52,021 bases of DNA from an uncultured Pseudomonadales bacterium. Its GTDB lineage: Bacteria; Pseudomonadota; Gammaproteobacteria; Pseudomonadales; Porticoccaceae. The notes below the pieces were generated by a model. It searched no databases. It was not told the origin of the DNA and saw nothing but the letters and a program-made list of their open reading frames with translations. How positions within the stretch are numbered: the stretch's first letter is position 1; each line of letters starts with the position of its first letter. The stretch covers positions 1 through 52,021 of the forward strand of contig CALKMW010000008.1 of the NCBI GenBank assembly GCA_938092205.1. Direction: 5' to 3'. The position numbers and the translations under genes are program-made. Shown here in pieces: positions 20,223-30,686 of this stretch.

Positions 20223-21482
20223 CTATTTACGTTTCATCGCACCAAAAAATTCACCGTTGCTTTTGAATCCTTTAAGTTTTTCTATCATAAATTCGATGGC
20301 AGGCAGATCTTCCATATCATGCAGAAGTTTACGCAGTATCCAAACTCTTTGTAGCTCAGCCTCATCCATAAGTAGGTCTTCGCGACGAGTACCTGAGCGA
20401 CGAACGTTAATAGCGGGATAAACGCGTTTTTCAGCGATTTTACGATCAAGAATTAACTCTAAGTTACCTGTGCCCTTAAATTCTTCGTAAATTACTTCAT
20501 CCATCTTCGAGCCGGTTTCTACTAAAGCGGTAGCAATAATACTCAAACTGCCACCATTCTCAATATTACGCGCAGCACCAAAGAATCTTTTTGGCTTTTC
20601 AAGCGCGTGGGCATCAACACCCCCGGTTAATACCTTGCCTGAAGAAGGTATAACGGTGTTATAGGCTCTGGCTAAACGAGTGATTGAGTCGAGAAGAATA
20701 ACCACATCTTTTTTATGCTCAACCAGGCGCTTAGCCTTTTCAATTACCATTTCAGCAACCTGAACATGACGATTAGGCGGCTCATCAAAGGTAGAGGCTA
20801 TTACTTCGCCGCGAACAGTGCGCTGCATTTCTGTAACTTCTTCAGGGCGCTCATCAATTAATAGTACAATGATGTAACACTCCGGATTATTGCGAATAAT
20901 TGATTGCGCAATATTCTGCATCATAATAGTTTTACCGGCTTTTGGCGGTGCAACAATGAGTCCGCGCTGGCCTTTGCCTATAGGTGATACAAGATCGATA
21001 ACACGACCGGTAAGATCCTCGGTAGAACCATTCCCTGCTTCAAGCAGTAGAGGCTCATCAGGGAAAAGAGGCGTTAGATTTTCAAAAAGGATTTTGTTGC
21101 GTGCATTTTCTGGCGCATCAAAATTAATTTCGTCGACTTTAAGCATAGCAAAGTAACGCTCACCATCCTTAGGTGGGCGAATTTTGCCGGAAATGCGGTC
21201 ACCAGTGCGAAGATTAAAGCGCCTAATTTGGCTTGGCGAGACATATATATCGTCTGGGCCGGCTAAATAAGAAGCGCCTGCAGAACGCAAAAAGCCAAAA
21301 CCATCAGGTAAAATTTCAAGCACTCCATCACCATAAATATCTTCGCCGCTTTTAGCATGGCGCTTAAGTAGTGCAAAGATAATATCTTGTTTACGGGATC
21401 GCGCTAAGTTATCCAGCCCCATAGAGGCAGTCATTTCTAGCAGTTCATCAATGGGTTTTTGCTTTAGTTCTGATAGGTTCAT
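20223..21482 (-). CDS. rho: Transcription termination factor Rho
   Basis: 419 aa; [70 protein letters not shown]. Confidence 0.99.
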   Translation of the reverse strand: MNLSELKQKPIDELLEMTASMGLDNLARSRKQDIIFALLKRHAKSGEDIYGDGVLEILPDGFGFLRSAGASYLAGPDDIYVSPSQIRRFNLRTGDRISGKIRPPKDGERYFAMLKVDEINFDAPENARNKILFENLTPLFPDEPLLLEAGNGSTEDLTGRVIDLVSPIGKGQRGLIVAPPKAGKTIMMQNIAQSIIRNNPECYIIVLLIDERPEEVTEMQRTVRGEVIASTFDEPPNRHVQVAEMVIEKAKRLVEHKKDVVILLDSITRLARAYNTVIPSSGKVLTGGVDAHALEKPKRFFGAARNIENGGSLSIIATALVETGSKMDEVIYEEFKGTGNLELILDRKIAEKRVYPAINVRRSGTRREDLLMDEAELQRVWILRKLLHDMEDLPAIEFMIEKLKGFKSNGEFFGAMKRK

Positions 21483-21667
21483 AGGAAGTTCTTAGGATAT
21501 ATGTAATTCGGAGAAGTTATGGTCTTGGTCAATGCCAAGGATTGAGTTTGTTTGAGTGTAGTCTATTGCCGCAGTAGGCACTTTGTTTTTTTGTTGTGCA
21601 AGACAGGGCTTAGATAAGGAACAACTACAAGATTATAGGGTTGTGGTTATAAACGCAAGCTGAATTT

Positions 21668-21687
21668 GCGGCCCTGTTAAGGGCCGC
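21668..21687. other. GC-rich hairpin just downstream of trxA (no obvious U-run)
   Basis: GCGGCCC-TGTTAA-GGGCCGC perfect inverted repeat. Confidence 0.6.
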
Positions 21688-21694
21688 ACGTAGC

Positions 21695-22021
21695 TTAGAT
21701 GAGGCCGTCTACAAATTCTGTTAGCTGTCCTTTAGAAAGAGCGCCTACTTTAGTTGCTTCAACAGCACCGTTTTTAAACACTAAAAGCGTTGGTATACCA
21801 CGAACGTTGAATTTAGCTGCGCTTTCTGGATTGCCGTCTACATCTACTTTGCAGATTTTAATTTTTCCAGCATACTCAATGGCTAGCTCATCTAAAATAG
21901 GGGCAATCATTTTGCACGGACCACACCATGGCGCCCAAAAATCTACGAGCGTTGGTAATTCGGATTGAAGAACGTCAGTTTCAAAGCTGGCATCGGTTGT
22001 ATGGACAATTGAGTCACTCAT
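21695..22021 (-). CDS. trxA: Thioredoxin
   Basis: 108 aa; [20 protein letters not shown]. Confidence 0.98.
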   Translation of the reverse strand: MSDSIVHTTDASFETDVLQSELPTLVDFWAPWCGPCKMIAPILDELAIEYAGKIKICKVDVDGNPESAAKFNVRGIPTLLVFKNGAVEATKVGALSKGQLTEFVDGLI

Positions 22022-22139
22022 TAGGAAATTTCTCCAAAAAAACAGGTTTTAATCATTGTTGTTAAGTAAATCATAATATCATCAGTACCGGCCTGCACCA
22101 ATTAATACTTTATGCTTTACACTATAAATGTGCGATGGA

Positions 22140-23066
22140 TTATTCGAATGTCGCAACCGTCTCTTTGCCGACCACTGATTTTGGATCTATATGAATAATA
22201 ATCTCAGACCCAGGGTAGGTTTTCAAAAGTTCTAGCTCTATTTCGTCGGAGACATTATGTGCATGTACCAATGTAAGATCATCTTCAATTTCTAAATGAA
22301 ACTGAATAAAGGTCATGGTTCCTGAATGCCGTGTGCGCAAATCATGCATGCCCTGTGCTTGTGGGTGCGCCAAAACAACCCTCTTGATATTGGATCTTAT
22401 CTCGTCGCTAAGTTCTCGATCCATCAGCTGATCAAGCGAGACACTAACAATGCTCCAAACGCTATAAAGGATATAGCAAGCAATAATAGCTCCAATAATA
22501 GGATCAAATATATTTTGGCCAATGGTGGTGAGCCACAAGGCGAGTATCACCGCTAAATTCATTAGAATATCAGACTTGTAGTGCAAGGCATCGGCTTGAA
22601 TGGCTACAGATTGTGTCTTTTTAATCACATGGTGTTGGAAGCTAACCAAGAGTAGGGTGGCTGCAATTGAAATAACCATTACCACAATACCTGCAAAGGC
22701 ATGTTTTATCTCTGGCGGATTAAAAAGTGTCTGCGCGGCTTCGAGCAGCAAGAAGAGTGATGACCCGGCAATAAACAGCGATTGACTTAATCCAGCTAGA
22801 GCTTCTGCTTTGCCATGACCGAACCGATGTTCTTTGTCAGCAGGCGTCAGTGCATGCCTAACTGCAACTAAATTAATAACTGAAGCGAATGCATCAAGTA
22901 TGGAGTCAACCAGCGTGGCTAGAAGGCTTACTGAATCAGAGCGCCCCCATGCAATTAGCTTAACAATAATTAAAAATACCGCGACGCTAACCGAGGCATA
23001 GGTAGCTAGCCGCAATAATCTTGCAGTTTCAGCAGGTACATTGTTTTTGTTGTTGCTAGTATCCAA
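22140..23066 (-). CDS. Cation diffusion facilitator family transporter (FieF-like)
   Basis: 308 aa; SLLATLVDSILDAFASVINLVAVRHALTPADKEHRFGHGKAEALAGL, ADALHYKSDILMN. Confidence 0.93.
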   Translation of the reverse strand: MDTSNNKNNVPAETARLLRLATYASVSVAVFLIIVKLIAWGRSDSVSLLATLVDSILDAFASVINLVAVRHALTPADKEHRFGHGKAEALAGLSQSLFIAGSSLFLLLEAAQTLFNPPEIKHAFAGIVVMVISIAATLLLVSFQHHVIKKTQSVAIQADALHYKSDILMNLAVILALWLTTIGQNIFDPIIGAIIACYILYSVWSIVSVSLDQLMDRELSDEIRSNIKRVVLAHPQAQGMHDLRTRHSGTMTFIQFHLEIEDDLTLVHAHNVSDEIELELLKTYPGSEIIIHIDPKSVVGKETVATFE

Positions 23067-23135
23067 TGGAGATCTTATTTTTTAAATTATGTTTTATCCA
23101 TTGTAACAAAAAATACAGTGACTAAAGATAGAAAT

Positions 23136-24275
23136 TTATGAGAAGCGTTGCAAGATAGTATCAAGAAATCGTGCGCCTAAATCGGTTGTGCAGTAGGCTG
23201 AGGGATGAGGCTTTAAAAACCCCTCTTGCTTTAACTGTTCGGTGATAGGCAGAATTTCATCCGCTAAAAGCCCCGCTCGATGATTCAATAGGGACTTATT
23301 TACGCCGGAGGTAAGGCGAAGACCATTCATCATAAACTCTAGCGCCAGTTGGTCTTTAGCAATCGGCTTGTTGGATGATAAGGCTGAGCCGGTATGGCTA
23401 AGGTAGTGTTTAGGTAAGCGTGTTTTTGCTGTGCGAATAATGCTGTTTTGATCTGGCAATGTTATTTTTCCATGCGCACCTGCTCCAATGCCTAAGTAGT
23501 CACCAAATTGCCAATAATTCAAATTGTGTTTGCACTGCTGATTGTTGCGCGCAAAGGCTGAGATTTCATATTGCTTAAATCCTGCCTTAGACAGTGTTTG
23601 CTGGCCTAGATCCTGAATATCTGCAAGCTGATCCTCAACGGGCAAAATGGGCGGCTTGGAATAAAACGCAGTATTGGGCTCGATGGTGAGTTGATACCAC
23701 GATATATGGCTTGCGCCGGTATTTATAGCAGTTTCTAAATCATTTATAGCTTGGGCTCGAGTTTGATTGGGCAGCCCATGCATAAGGTCAATGTTGAAGC
23801 GCTCAAAGCCACAATTTTGCGCCATCTCAATGGCTCTAAGGGCATTGTCGCCATCGTGAATGCGACCCAATGCGCTGAGGTGATCATTGTTAAAGCTTTG
23901 CACGCCAATGGACAGTCGGTTGACACCGGCAGAGTTAAAATCAGCAAATTTTTGTTGCTCTGCGGTGCCCGGGTTGGCCTCTAATGTAATTTCTATATCA
24001 TCTTCAAAGCCAATAAGCGCTTCGGCCTGCTGGATGATTTTTTCTATCGCACTGGCAGAAAACAGGCTTGGAGTACCGCCGCCAAAGAAGATCGAGTGGA
24101 TCTTTCTATTTTGTGCCCAGGGTAAATCATTCTTAAGGTCACGAAAAAGAGCCTGTAAATAATCATTTTCCGGTATTTTGTCGACACTTTCGTGGGAGTT
24201 AAAGTCACAATAGGGGCATTTCTTCACGCACCAGGGTATATGGATATACAGCGATAAGGGTGGCAGCTTTAGCAT
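23136..24275 (-). CDS. hemW: HemW-like radical SAM heme chaperone
   Basis: 379 aa; LYIHIPWCVKKCPYCDFNSH, SIFFGGGTPSLFS, RLSIGVQSFNNDHLSALGRIH. Confidence 0.95.
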   Translation of the reverse strand: MLKLPPLSLYIHIPWCVKKCPYCDFNSHESVDKIPENDYLQALFRDLKNDLPWAQNRKIHSIFFGGGTPSLFSASAIEKIIQQAEALIGFEDDIEITLEANPGTAEQQKFADFNSAGVNRLSIGVQSFNNDHLSALGRIHDGDNALRAIEMAQNCGFERFNIDLMHGLPNQTRAQAINDLETAINTGASHISWYQLTIEPNTAFYSKPPILPVEDQLADIQDLGQQTLSKAGFKQYEISAFARNNQQCKHNLNYWQFGDYLGIGAGAHGKITLPDQNSIIRTAKTRLPKHYLSHTGSALSSNKPIAKDQLALEFMMNGLRLTSGVNKSLLNHRAGLLADEILPITEQLKQEGFLKPHPSAYCTTDLGARFLDTILQRFS

Positions 24276-24883
24276 TACAGGCTATGATGCCCAAGCTTTT
24301 CGAGAAGTTTGCTGATGGCCTTGCCGCGGTGACTGATGGCATTTTTGATCGATTTTTCGAGTTCTGCCGCATGGCAGTCGGCATCCAGAGGTTTGAACAC
24401 TGGGTCATAGCCAAAACCTTCACTGCCTTTTTCTTCAAAGGCAATTTCACCCTCCCATGTTCCTTGGCATAGAATAGGGGTGGGATCAGAGCCATGAGTC
24501 ATAACCGCGATGACCGTTTGGTATCTAGCGCTACGTTTATCGGCTGGGGCATCTTGCATTTCGAGCATCAGTTTGTCGAGATTGCTTTGATCGGTTGCGC
24601 CTACGCCAGAAAACCGCGCGGAATAAATGCCAGGAGCCCCCTTGAGATAATCCACCTCAAGGCCAGAATCGTCGGCTATGGCGGGCAAGCCAGAGATTTC
24701 AGCGGCATGACGGGCTTTGAGGATAGCGTTTTCGACAAAGGTAAGGCCAGTCTCTTCTGCATCTTCAATGCCAAGCTGTCGCTGAGGAATAATATTAATT
24801 CCTAAGCCGCCCAACATATCTTGCAGCTCTTTAATTTTGCCTTTGTTGGCGCTCGCTAGCACCAGGTCTTTTATCTCTAACAT
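24275..24883 (-). CDS. rdgB: RdgB/HAM1 family non-canonical purine NTP pyrophosphatase
   Basis: 202 aa; LASANKGKIKELQDML, ADDSGLEVDYLKGAPGIYSARFSG, FGYDPVFKP. Confidence 0.96.
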   Translation of the reverse strand: MLEIKDLVLASANKGKIKELQDMLGGLGINIIPQRQLGIEDAEETGLTFVENAILKARHAAEISGLPAIADDSGLEVDYLKGAPGIYSARFSGVGATDQSNLDKLMLEMQDAPADKRSARYQTVIAVMTHGSDPTPILCQGTWEGEIAFEEKGSEGFGYDPVFKPLDADCHAAELEKSIKNAISHRGKAISKLLEKLGHHSL

Positions 24884-24907
24884 TGCTATAGTCTCATGCT
24901 GCTAAAA

Positions 24908-25339
24908 TTAATTATGGTACATTTTCTTTTGGAATTTGAAGCTGTATGGGCCCAGACTGGCGGGGCTATCCACCGTAATTTTAAACGTTAAGAGGTCTTC
25001 ATTTTCAAATTCAAAGGGGGCTAAATAGTAAATCGTGTTTTGTTCTTTTATGGGCACAAATTCAAGTAGCTGAGATTGCTGGAAAATATTGAATACTCGC
25101 CCAGAAACTTTTGCTGGCTCACCCTGGCCCAGAGTTTTCACTACAGCAATATTAACTAGCCCCTTATCTTTTCCGCGAACAAAGTCGTAGGCCACGGCGA
25201 CCTCAGGCGCAAGAAACGAGCTTTCAAACGCACTGTAAAAAATCTTAGTCTGGCCATGCTGCTTGTAGTGACTTTGCTTCATAGGCTCAGAAATAGCCAT
25301 TGAGGTAAGAAGTATTGATAGCATTATCAGGTACTTCAT
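24908..25339 (-). CDS. DUF4426 family protein, secreted
   Basis: 143 aa with signal peptide; QHGQTKIFYSAFESSFLAPEVAVAYDFVRGKDKGLVNIAV; position between rdgB and metW is where DUF4426 proteins are usually found. Confidence 0.75.
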   Translation of the reverse strand: MKYLIMLSILLTSMAISEPMKQSHYKQHGQTKIFYSAFESSFLAPEVAVAYDFVRGKDKGLVNIAVVKTLGQGEPAKVSGRVFNIFQQSQLLEFVPIKEQNTIYYLAPFEFENEDLLTFKITVDSPASLGPYSFKFQKKMYHN

Positions 25340-25366
25340 TGGAGGTCTCCCTAGTATGGTATTTGG

Positions 25367-25957
25367 TTAGCGACTGAGATGGTATACCGCTGTTTCAGTA
25401 AAAAGGTTTGGCCAAACAGACTTCAAAAGTGTGTCGGGAAGCCCATGGGCCAAAAATTGACGATGCAAAATATTAATATTTCGCTGTTTGCATAGGGCTT
25501 CAAAATCCGCATAGGTGAAGAAATGAATATTGGGCGTGTCATACCATTGATAGGCTAACTGCTTAGTCACCGGCATACGGCCGCGAAAACCTAGATAGGC
25601 TCTAGTGCGCCAGTTGCCAAAGTTGGGGAATGTGACAATGCCTTTGCCGCCAATACGCAATATTTCATCTAGCACTAAATGTGGATAACGCAGTGCTTGC
25701 AGGGTATGGGTCATTAACACAGTATCAAAGCTTTGATCAGCAAAGTTTTTTAACCCCTTATTGAGATCTTGCTCAATAACATTGACGCCTTTTTCCAAGC
25801 AGCGGCTAATTGACTTGGGGTCAATTTCTAGGCCATAGCCTAAAACTTTGCGCTGGTCTCTCAAACTGGCCAGCAGCGCGCCATCGCCACAGCCAACATC
25901 TAAAACCCGCGAGCCCGGCTCAATCCATTGCTCAATAAAGTCAATATTATGATTCAT
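25367..25957 (-). CDS. metW: Methionine biosynthesis protein MetW
   Basis: 196 aa; [28 protein letters not shown], overlapping metX. Confidence 0.95.
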   Translation of the reverse strand: MNHNIDFIEQWIEPGSRVLDVGCGDGALLASLRDQRKVLGYGLEIDPKSISRCLEKGVNVIEQDLNKGLKNFADQSFDTVLMTHTLQALRYPHLVLDEILRIGGKGIVTFPNFGNWRTRAYLGFRGRMPVTKQLAYQWYDTPNIHFFTYADFEALCKQRNINILHRQFLAHGLPDTLLKSVWPNLFTETAVYHLSR

Positions 25958-27135
25958 TGGCCAGCCTCAATTTTTTCGGCAAGTTTATTTAAGTAGCTGC
26001 CAAGCGCCTGTTCATAACGCTGATTGGGCAGTAAGAATGCGTCATGGCCATGATCGGAATCGATAGCTATATAGGAAACATCTTTGCCAGCTGCTATTAA
26101 TGCATCGGTAATTTCTACAGACCTTGCTGGCGAGAAACGCCAATCGCTACTAAATGATATAACCAAGAATTTACAAGTAGCCTGCTTAAATGCGGCAATA
26201 GGATCGTGGTCGTACTCTCTTGCTAGATCAAAGTAATCGAGCATCTTAGTAATTAAAATATAAGAGTTGGCATCAAAGAAATCAGAAAATTTATCGCCCT
26301 GATAATTTAAATAGCTCTCAATTTGAAACTCAACCGGTTCTGTTTTCCCTTGAAGTAAATCGCCGGCCTTCAAATCGCGGCCAAATTTTTGTCCCATTAG
26401 CTCATCTGACAAATAAGTTACATGGCCAATCATGCGCGCCAAGGCTAAGCCACGGTGTGGCACTTTATTCTGCTGAAGATAGTTTCCATCGCAAAAATCA
26501 GCATCAGATTTTATCGCTTTTCGAGCAATTTCATTAAAGGCGATATTTTGTGCAGTCAGTTTCATAGCCGAGGCAATAACTACCGCATGCTGTAATTTCT
26601 CAGGGTGCTCTAAAGACCAGCGCATAGCCTGCATGCCACCAAGACTTCCGCCTACTACTGCCGCCCAACAATTAATATTGAGGTATTCCATTAACAATCT
26701 TTGAGACTCCACCCAGTCTCTTGCTCTTAATGGGGGGAAGTCAGCGCCAAAAGGCTGGCCAGTTTCAGGGTTGTCAGAGGTTGGTCCTGTACTACCAAAA
26801 CAGCTACCAATGTTATTGACGCATACAATAAAAAAGCGATTACTATCGATAGGTTTGCCCGGGCCAATGTATTGATCCCACCATCCTGGCTTAGCGTCGC
26901 CTTCGTAAAAACCTGCGGCGTGATGATTGCCGCTCAAAGCATGACAGATAAGAATGGCATTGCTGTTGTCTTTGTTGAGGGCGCCATAGGTCTCGTAAGC
27001 CAGTGTGTGGCTAGGCAAAGTAACACCACAGGCTAGTTTGAGCGGCTGCTCAATCACTACCTTTTGCGGCTTAACTAGTCCCACTGAGCTGCCGAGATCT
27101 TTTTGGTTATCTGCTGTTTCTAATGACATAGGCAA
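25954..27135 (-). CDS. metX: Homoserine O-acyltransferase
   Basis: 393 aa; [48 protein letters not shown]. Confidence 0.96.
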   Translation of the reverse strand: MPMSLETADNQKDLGSSVGLVKPQKVVIEQPLKLACGVTLPSHTLAYETYGALNKDNSNAILICHALSGNHHAAGFYEGDAKPGWWDQYIGPGKPIDSNRFFIVCVNNIGSCFGSTGPTSDNPETGQPFGADFPPLRARDWVESQRLLMEYLNINCWAAVVGGSLGGMQAMRWSLEHPEKLQHAVVIASAMKLTAQNIAFNEIARKAIKSDADFCDGNYLQQNKVPHRGLALARMIGHVTYLSDELMGQKFGRDLKAGDLLQGKTEPVEFQIESYLNYQGDKFSDFFDANSYILITKMLDYFDLAREYDHDPIAAFKQATCKFLVISFSSDWRFSPARSVEITDALIAAGKDVSYIAIDSDHGHDAFLLPNQRYEQALGSYLNKLAEKIEAGQ

Positions 27136-27178
27136 ATTTTTTCGAAGTTTGGCTTACAAGTCTAAAAGCGCCTAGACG

Positions 27179-27202
27179 TTTAAGCAATAGTATAGGCTTA
27201 AA
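27179..27202. repeat. 7-bp inverted repeat in the metX/aldo-keto reductase divergent region
   Basis: TTTAAGC-N10-GCTTAAA. Confidence 0.45.
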
Positions 27203-27321
27203 GTATTTTTTGTATCTATAAACATCGATACAGATGCACTATTTAGCCGCTGATTTTTACCACTATACCTGATATGGTCAAAGGGTATGACTTAAATTAC
27301 ATTGATCAGAGAGACGCGCAT

Positions 27322-28371
27322 ATGAAATATCGACCCCTAGGTGAAACAGGATTACAGGTACCACTCATTGGTTTAGGTACCATGACTTGGGGTGAGCAAA
27401 ATAATCTTCAGCAGGCCTGTGAGCAAATGGATTACGCGCTTTCTCGAGGGGTCAATCTATTTGATGTGGCAGAAATGTATCCAGTGCCGCCGCGTCCTGA
27501 GACCGTTGGCGAGACTGAGCGCTGTGTTGGCGAGTGGTTGGCGCAGAGTGGCAAGCGCAGCGATGTAATTCTTGCGACCAAGGTCACTGGTCGTGCCGAT
27601 CAAAAAAATTCAGCACTGTCTCATATTCGAGAGGGTGCGCGTCTCAGTAGGGAGCATATCCGACGGGCCATAGAGGGTTCTCTTGAGCGCATGAAAACCG
27701 ACTATATTGACCTATACCAAGTACATTGGCCTGAGCGTGCTACCAACTTTTTTGGCGCGCGCGGCTACAAACATAACCCGGATGGCGACGGTATAGCCAT
27801 TGAAGAAACGCTGCGCGCACTGGCTGAGTTGGTGGATGAAGGGCTTATTAAGCATATTGGTATTTCCAATGAAACCCCTTGGGGCACTATGGAATATCTG
27901 CGCCTGGCGGCCGATCATGGGCTGCCGGCAGTGGCTAGTATCCAAAATGTTTATAACCTTTTAAATCGTCAATTTGAAACCGGTTTGGCCGAGATGTCGA
28001 TAAGAGAAAACGTCGGATTACTGGCCTATTCGCCGATGGCATTTGGCGTCTTAAGCGGGAAATATTTAGCCGGCCAGAAGCCGGCTGGTGCCAGATTAAC
28101 AATGTTTGAGCGTTTTACCCGATACGATAGCCCCCAGTCATCAGCAGCGACCAAAGCCTATGCTGAGATTGCTGAGCAACAGGGTATGAGTCTTGCGCAG
28201 ATGTCTTTGGCGTTTGTATGTCAGCAACCATTTGTGGCTAGTTGTCTTATTGGCGCAACCACCATGGCGCAACTAAAAGAAAATATAGATGCGGTTGAGC
28301 TAACGCTGAACGATGAGGTTTTGACGGAAATAGAAGCTGTGCACAACCGTTATCCAGATCCAGCGCCGTAA
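27322..28371 (+). CDS. Aldo/keto reductase (Tas-like)
   Basis: MKYRPLGETGLQVPLIGLGTMTWGEQN and DLYQVHWPERATNFFGARGY; start chosen at ATG 27322 rather than 27274. Confidence 0.92.
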   Translation: MKYRPLGETGLQVPLIGLGTMTWGEQNNLQQACEQMDYALSRGVNLFDVAEMYPVPPRPETVGETERCVGEWLAQSGKRSDVILATKVTGRADQKNSALSHIREGARLSREHIRRAIEGSLERMKTDYIDLYQVHWPERATNFFGARGYKHNPDGDGIAIEETLRALAELVDEGLIKHIGISNETPWGTMEYLRLAADHGLPAVASIQNVYNLLNRQFETGLAEMSIRENVGLLAYSPMAFGVLSGKYLAGQKPAGARLTMFERFTRYDSPQSSAATKAYAEIAEQQGMSLAQMSLAFVCQQPFVASCLIGATTMAQLKENIDAVELTLNDEVLTEIEAVHNRYPDPAP

Positions 28372-28389
28372 ATACAGCCAGTGCGGTCG

Positions 28390-28953
28390 CTACATAAGTA
28401 GCGGTCGAATTTGCATGGCAATGATAGGTAATATTTGCGCGCGAATAATCATCAGTGTAAAGATCGCTACCATAGGTGATATATCAATCATCCCTAGCGG
28501 TGGAATAAAGCGTCTAAAAATATTGGTATAGGGCAAAATTACCTGACCAATTAGGCGCGCAGCCGGATGAGGTGGAGTGCCAACCCAGCTAAAAATAACC
28601 AAGATAAACACGCCATAAAAATAAACTGTAATCAGCGTTCGCAACAATTCGAATGCTGCTAGGGCTAAAAAGGCAAAGATGCTCGCAGAAAGTAGACCAT
28701 TAGCCGCGGCTATTATCACGAAAAAACTCCATTTAACCAGTATCGCCGCGGCTAAAACAGCCAGATTGAAGCGGCCCATGGTCGGGATTAGCTTTTCAAG
28801 CGGAGTAGTAATAGGCGTACAGATTTTAAGGATACCCTGAGACACTGGGTTGTAAAAATCTGCCTGAGTTAATTGCAATAAAAATCGAATTAACAACAGG
28901 GTGGCAACGATATCGGTGGCATACTTTAGAATAAAAATTAAGGTTTCGTTCAT
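28390..28953 (-). CDS. YggT family membrane protein
   Basis: 187 aa; duplicated YggT repeats (RFLLQLTQADFYNPVSQGILKICTPITTPLEKLIP; ILPYTNIFRRFIPPLGMIDISPM). Confidence 0.94.
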   Translation of the reverse strand: MNETLIFILKYATDIVATLLLIRFLLQLTQADFYNPVSQGILKICTPITTPLEKLIPTMGRFNLAVLAAAILVKWSFFVIIAAANGLLSASIFAFLALAAFELLRTLITVYFYGVFILVIFSWVGTPPHPAARLIGQVILPYTNIFRRFIPPLGMIDISPMVAIFTLMIIRAQILPIIAMQIRPLLM

Positions 28954-28958
28954 AGCGC

Positions 28959-29774
28959 TTAGCCTGCAAAGTCGTCGGACATTTCTTTGGCGCGCTCTAG
29001 CGCGCTGGTCATGGCTGTGCGGAAAACAGCCTCGAGATTCTGATCTTGAAAAGACTCTATAGCAGCTTGAGTGGTACCTCCAGGAGAGGTGACTTGCTTG
29101 CGCAGTTGCTCCGGTGTCTGATCTGATGCCAGAGCTAAACGCGCAGCACCAAGGGCCGTATGCAGGGTCAGCTGTGACGATGTTTGGCTGTCGAGGCCGA
29201 GCTCTTGAGCCACTTTTAACATGGCTTCATAGATTAAGAAAAAGTACGCTGGGCCACTTCCAGAAACCGCAGTAACGGCATCGATATGAGATTCTTGATC
29301 AACCCAGCAGGCATAGCCTACGGCGGCAAAAATACTTTCAATAACCGACTGTTGATCTGCGGCTAAAGATTGGCTTGCAAAAAGGCCTGTAGCGCCAGAC
29401 TGCACCATAGCCGGGGTATTTGGCATAGCGCGAACTATGGTTAACCCCTTTCCCAGCCAGTTTTGCAATGCATTGACCGGAATGCCGGCAGCAATTGAAA
29501 CAATAATGGGCCCATGGCTAAGCGCCGCGGCAAGTGGCTGGGCAACGGCTGCCATAATTTGTGGCTTAACCGCCAGTACCACGATATCAGCTTGAGAAAC
29601 CGCAGCATTGTTGTCTGCCGTGGTTAATACGCCATGAGTTGTTGCCATGCGATTGCGTGAATCCTCATTAGGTTCACTGACGGTAATATCTTGACTGGAA
29701 AACCCATTAGCTAGCATGCCGCCAATCAGGCAGGATGCCATATTGCCGCCGCCAATAAAGACTATTTTACTCAT
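28959..29774 (-). CDS. proC: Pyrroline-5-carboxylate reductase
   Basis: 271 aa; IVFIGGGNMASCLIGG, VRAMPNTPAMVQSGATGL, AVSGSGPAYFF. Confidence 0.97.
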   Translation of the reverse strand: MSKIVFIGGGNMASCLIGGMLANGFSSQDITVSEPNEDSRNRMATTHGVLTTADNNAAVSQADIVVLAVKPQIMAAVAQPLAAALSHGPIIVSIAAGIPVNALQNWLGKGLTIVRAMPNTPAMVQSGATGLFASQSLAADQQSVIESIFAAVGYACWVDQESHIDAVTAVSGSGPAYFFLIYEAMLKVAQELGLDSQTSSQLTLHTALGAARLALASDQTPEQLRKQVTSPGGTTQAAIESFQDQNLEAVFRTAMTSALERAKEMSDDFAG

Positions 29775-29779
29775 GGTAT

Positions 29780-30496
29780 TTAAAGTTCCTTGTTATTTGC
29801 TTTGTCAGTTCTGGGGCCAAAAATATCTGTACCTACACGCAAGATGGTGGCCCCCTCAAGAATAGCCGCTTCTATATCACCAGACATGCCCATGGAAAGA
29901 GTATCTAGTTTTTGAGAATTGTCCAGTTGCTGATTGATTTCTTCTTTAAGTAAGCGCAACTCTCGAAATGGCTGTCGTTGGCTATCAATATCCTGGCGTG
30001 CCATAGGTATAGCCATAAGTCCACGCAAGCGCAGGCGGGGCAATTCGCTCACAGCAAGGGCTAAGTCGATAGCCTCGCTGGGTGCAACGCCAGACTTGCT
30101 TGGCTCGTTGTCGATATTAATTTGTAGGCAAATATTTAATGCCCCCAAACTTTCTGGGCGCTGATCATTGAGCCGTTTGGCAATTTTTAATCTGTCTACA
30201 GTGTGAACCCAGCTAAAATTTTCTGCTACTGGTTTGGTTTTATTCGATTGTAGCGGCCCTATAAAGTGCCACTCAGCATCCAGAGACTCAAGAGTCTGAA
30301 TTTTATTGACCGCTTCTTGCAGGTAGTTTTCGCCAAAGGCATTTAGGCCCATAGAAAAAGCCGATTTAATATATTTTTCATCGCGAGTTTTGCTAACGGC
30401 TAACAGTTGCAAGCTTTGTTGATCCCTTCCGGCGTCAGCCATAGAGGTTTCAATTCGTGCCTTTACAGCTGCAATATTTTTTTTTATGAGTTCCAT
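29780..30496 (-). CDS. yggS: YggS family PLP homeostasis protein
   Basis: LLAVSKTRDEKYIKSAFSMGLNAFGENYLQEAVNKI, WHFIGPLQSNKTKPVAENFSWVHTVDR; start MELIKKNIAAVK at 30496 preferred over 30523. Confidence 0.95.
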   Translation of the reverse strand: MELIKKNIAAVKARIETSMADAGRDQQSLQLLAVSKTRDEKYIKSAFSMGLNAFGENYLQEAVNKIQTLESLDAEWHFIGPLQSNKTKPVAENFSWVHTVDRLKIAKRLNDQRPESLGALNICLQINIDNEPSKSGVAPSEAIDLALAVSELPRLRLRGLMAIPMARQDIDSQRQPFRELRLLKEEINQQLDNSQKLDTLSMGMSGDIEAAILEGATILRVGTDIFGPRTDKANNKEL

Positions 30497-30572
30497 AGGG
30501 CTAAGTCTACAGTTGTCTGGCAAAAATACGATATTAATTTGCTTGCATTTTATTATGCTATATTAAATGTAT

Positions 30573-30597
30573 TGTTATCGCGGTCGTAACGGTAACA
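30573..30597. repeat. Imperfect inverted repeat in the yggS/pilT divergent region
   Basis: TGTTATCG-N9-CGGTAACA (7 of 8 paired positions). Confidence 0.4.
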
Positions 30598-30686
30598 CAT
30601 GGAGCATTTTGACGACCATATAGGCGATCGGCAATAACTTTGTAGTAATTGTCTTATACTAATAATTCAAAGGATTGGAAATCATT

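Noticed and set aside
24494-24805. 103-aa ORF opposite rdgB, and similar long antisense ORFs (e.g. 33031-33405, 37129-37509, 23887-24162)
   Set aside because: They lie wholly antisense to well-supported conserved genes; shadow ORFs from codon bias.
27171-27180. AGACGTT-like sequence upstream of metX, considered as a MetJ met-box
   Set aside because: Only one partial copy; MetJ operators need tandem repeats, and no metJ is visible in the window.
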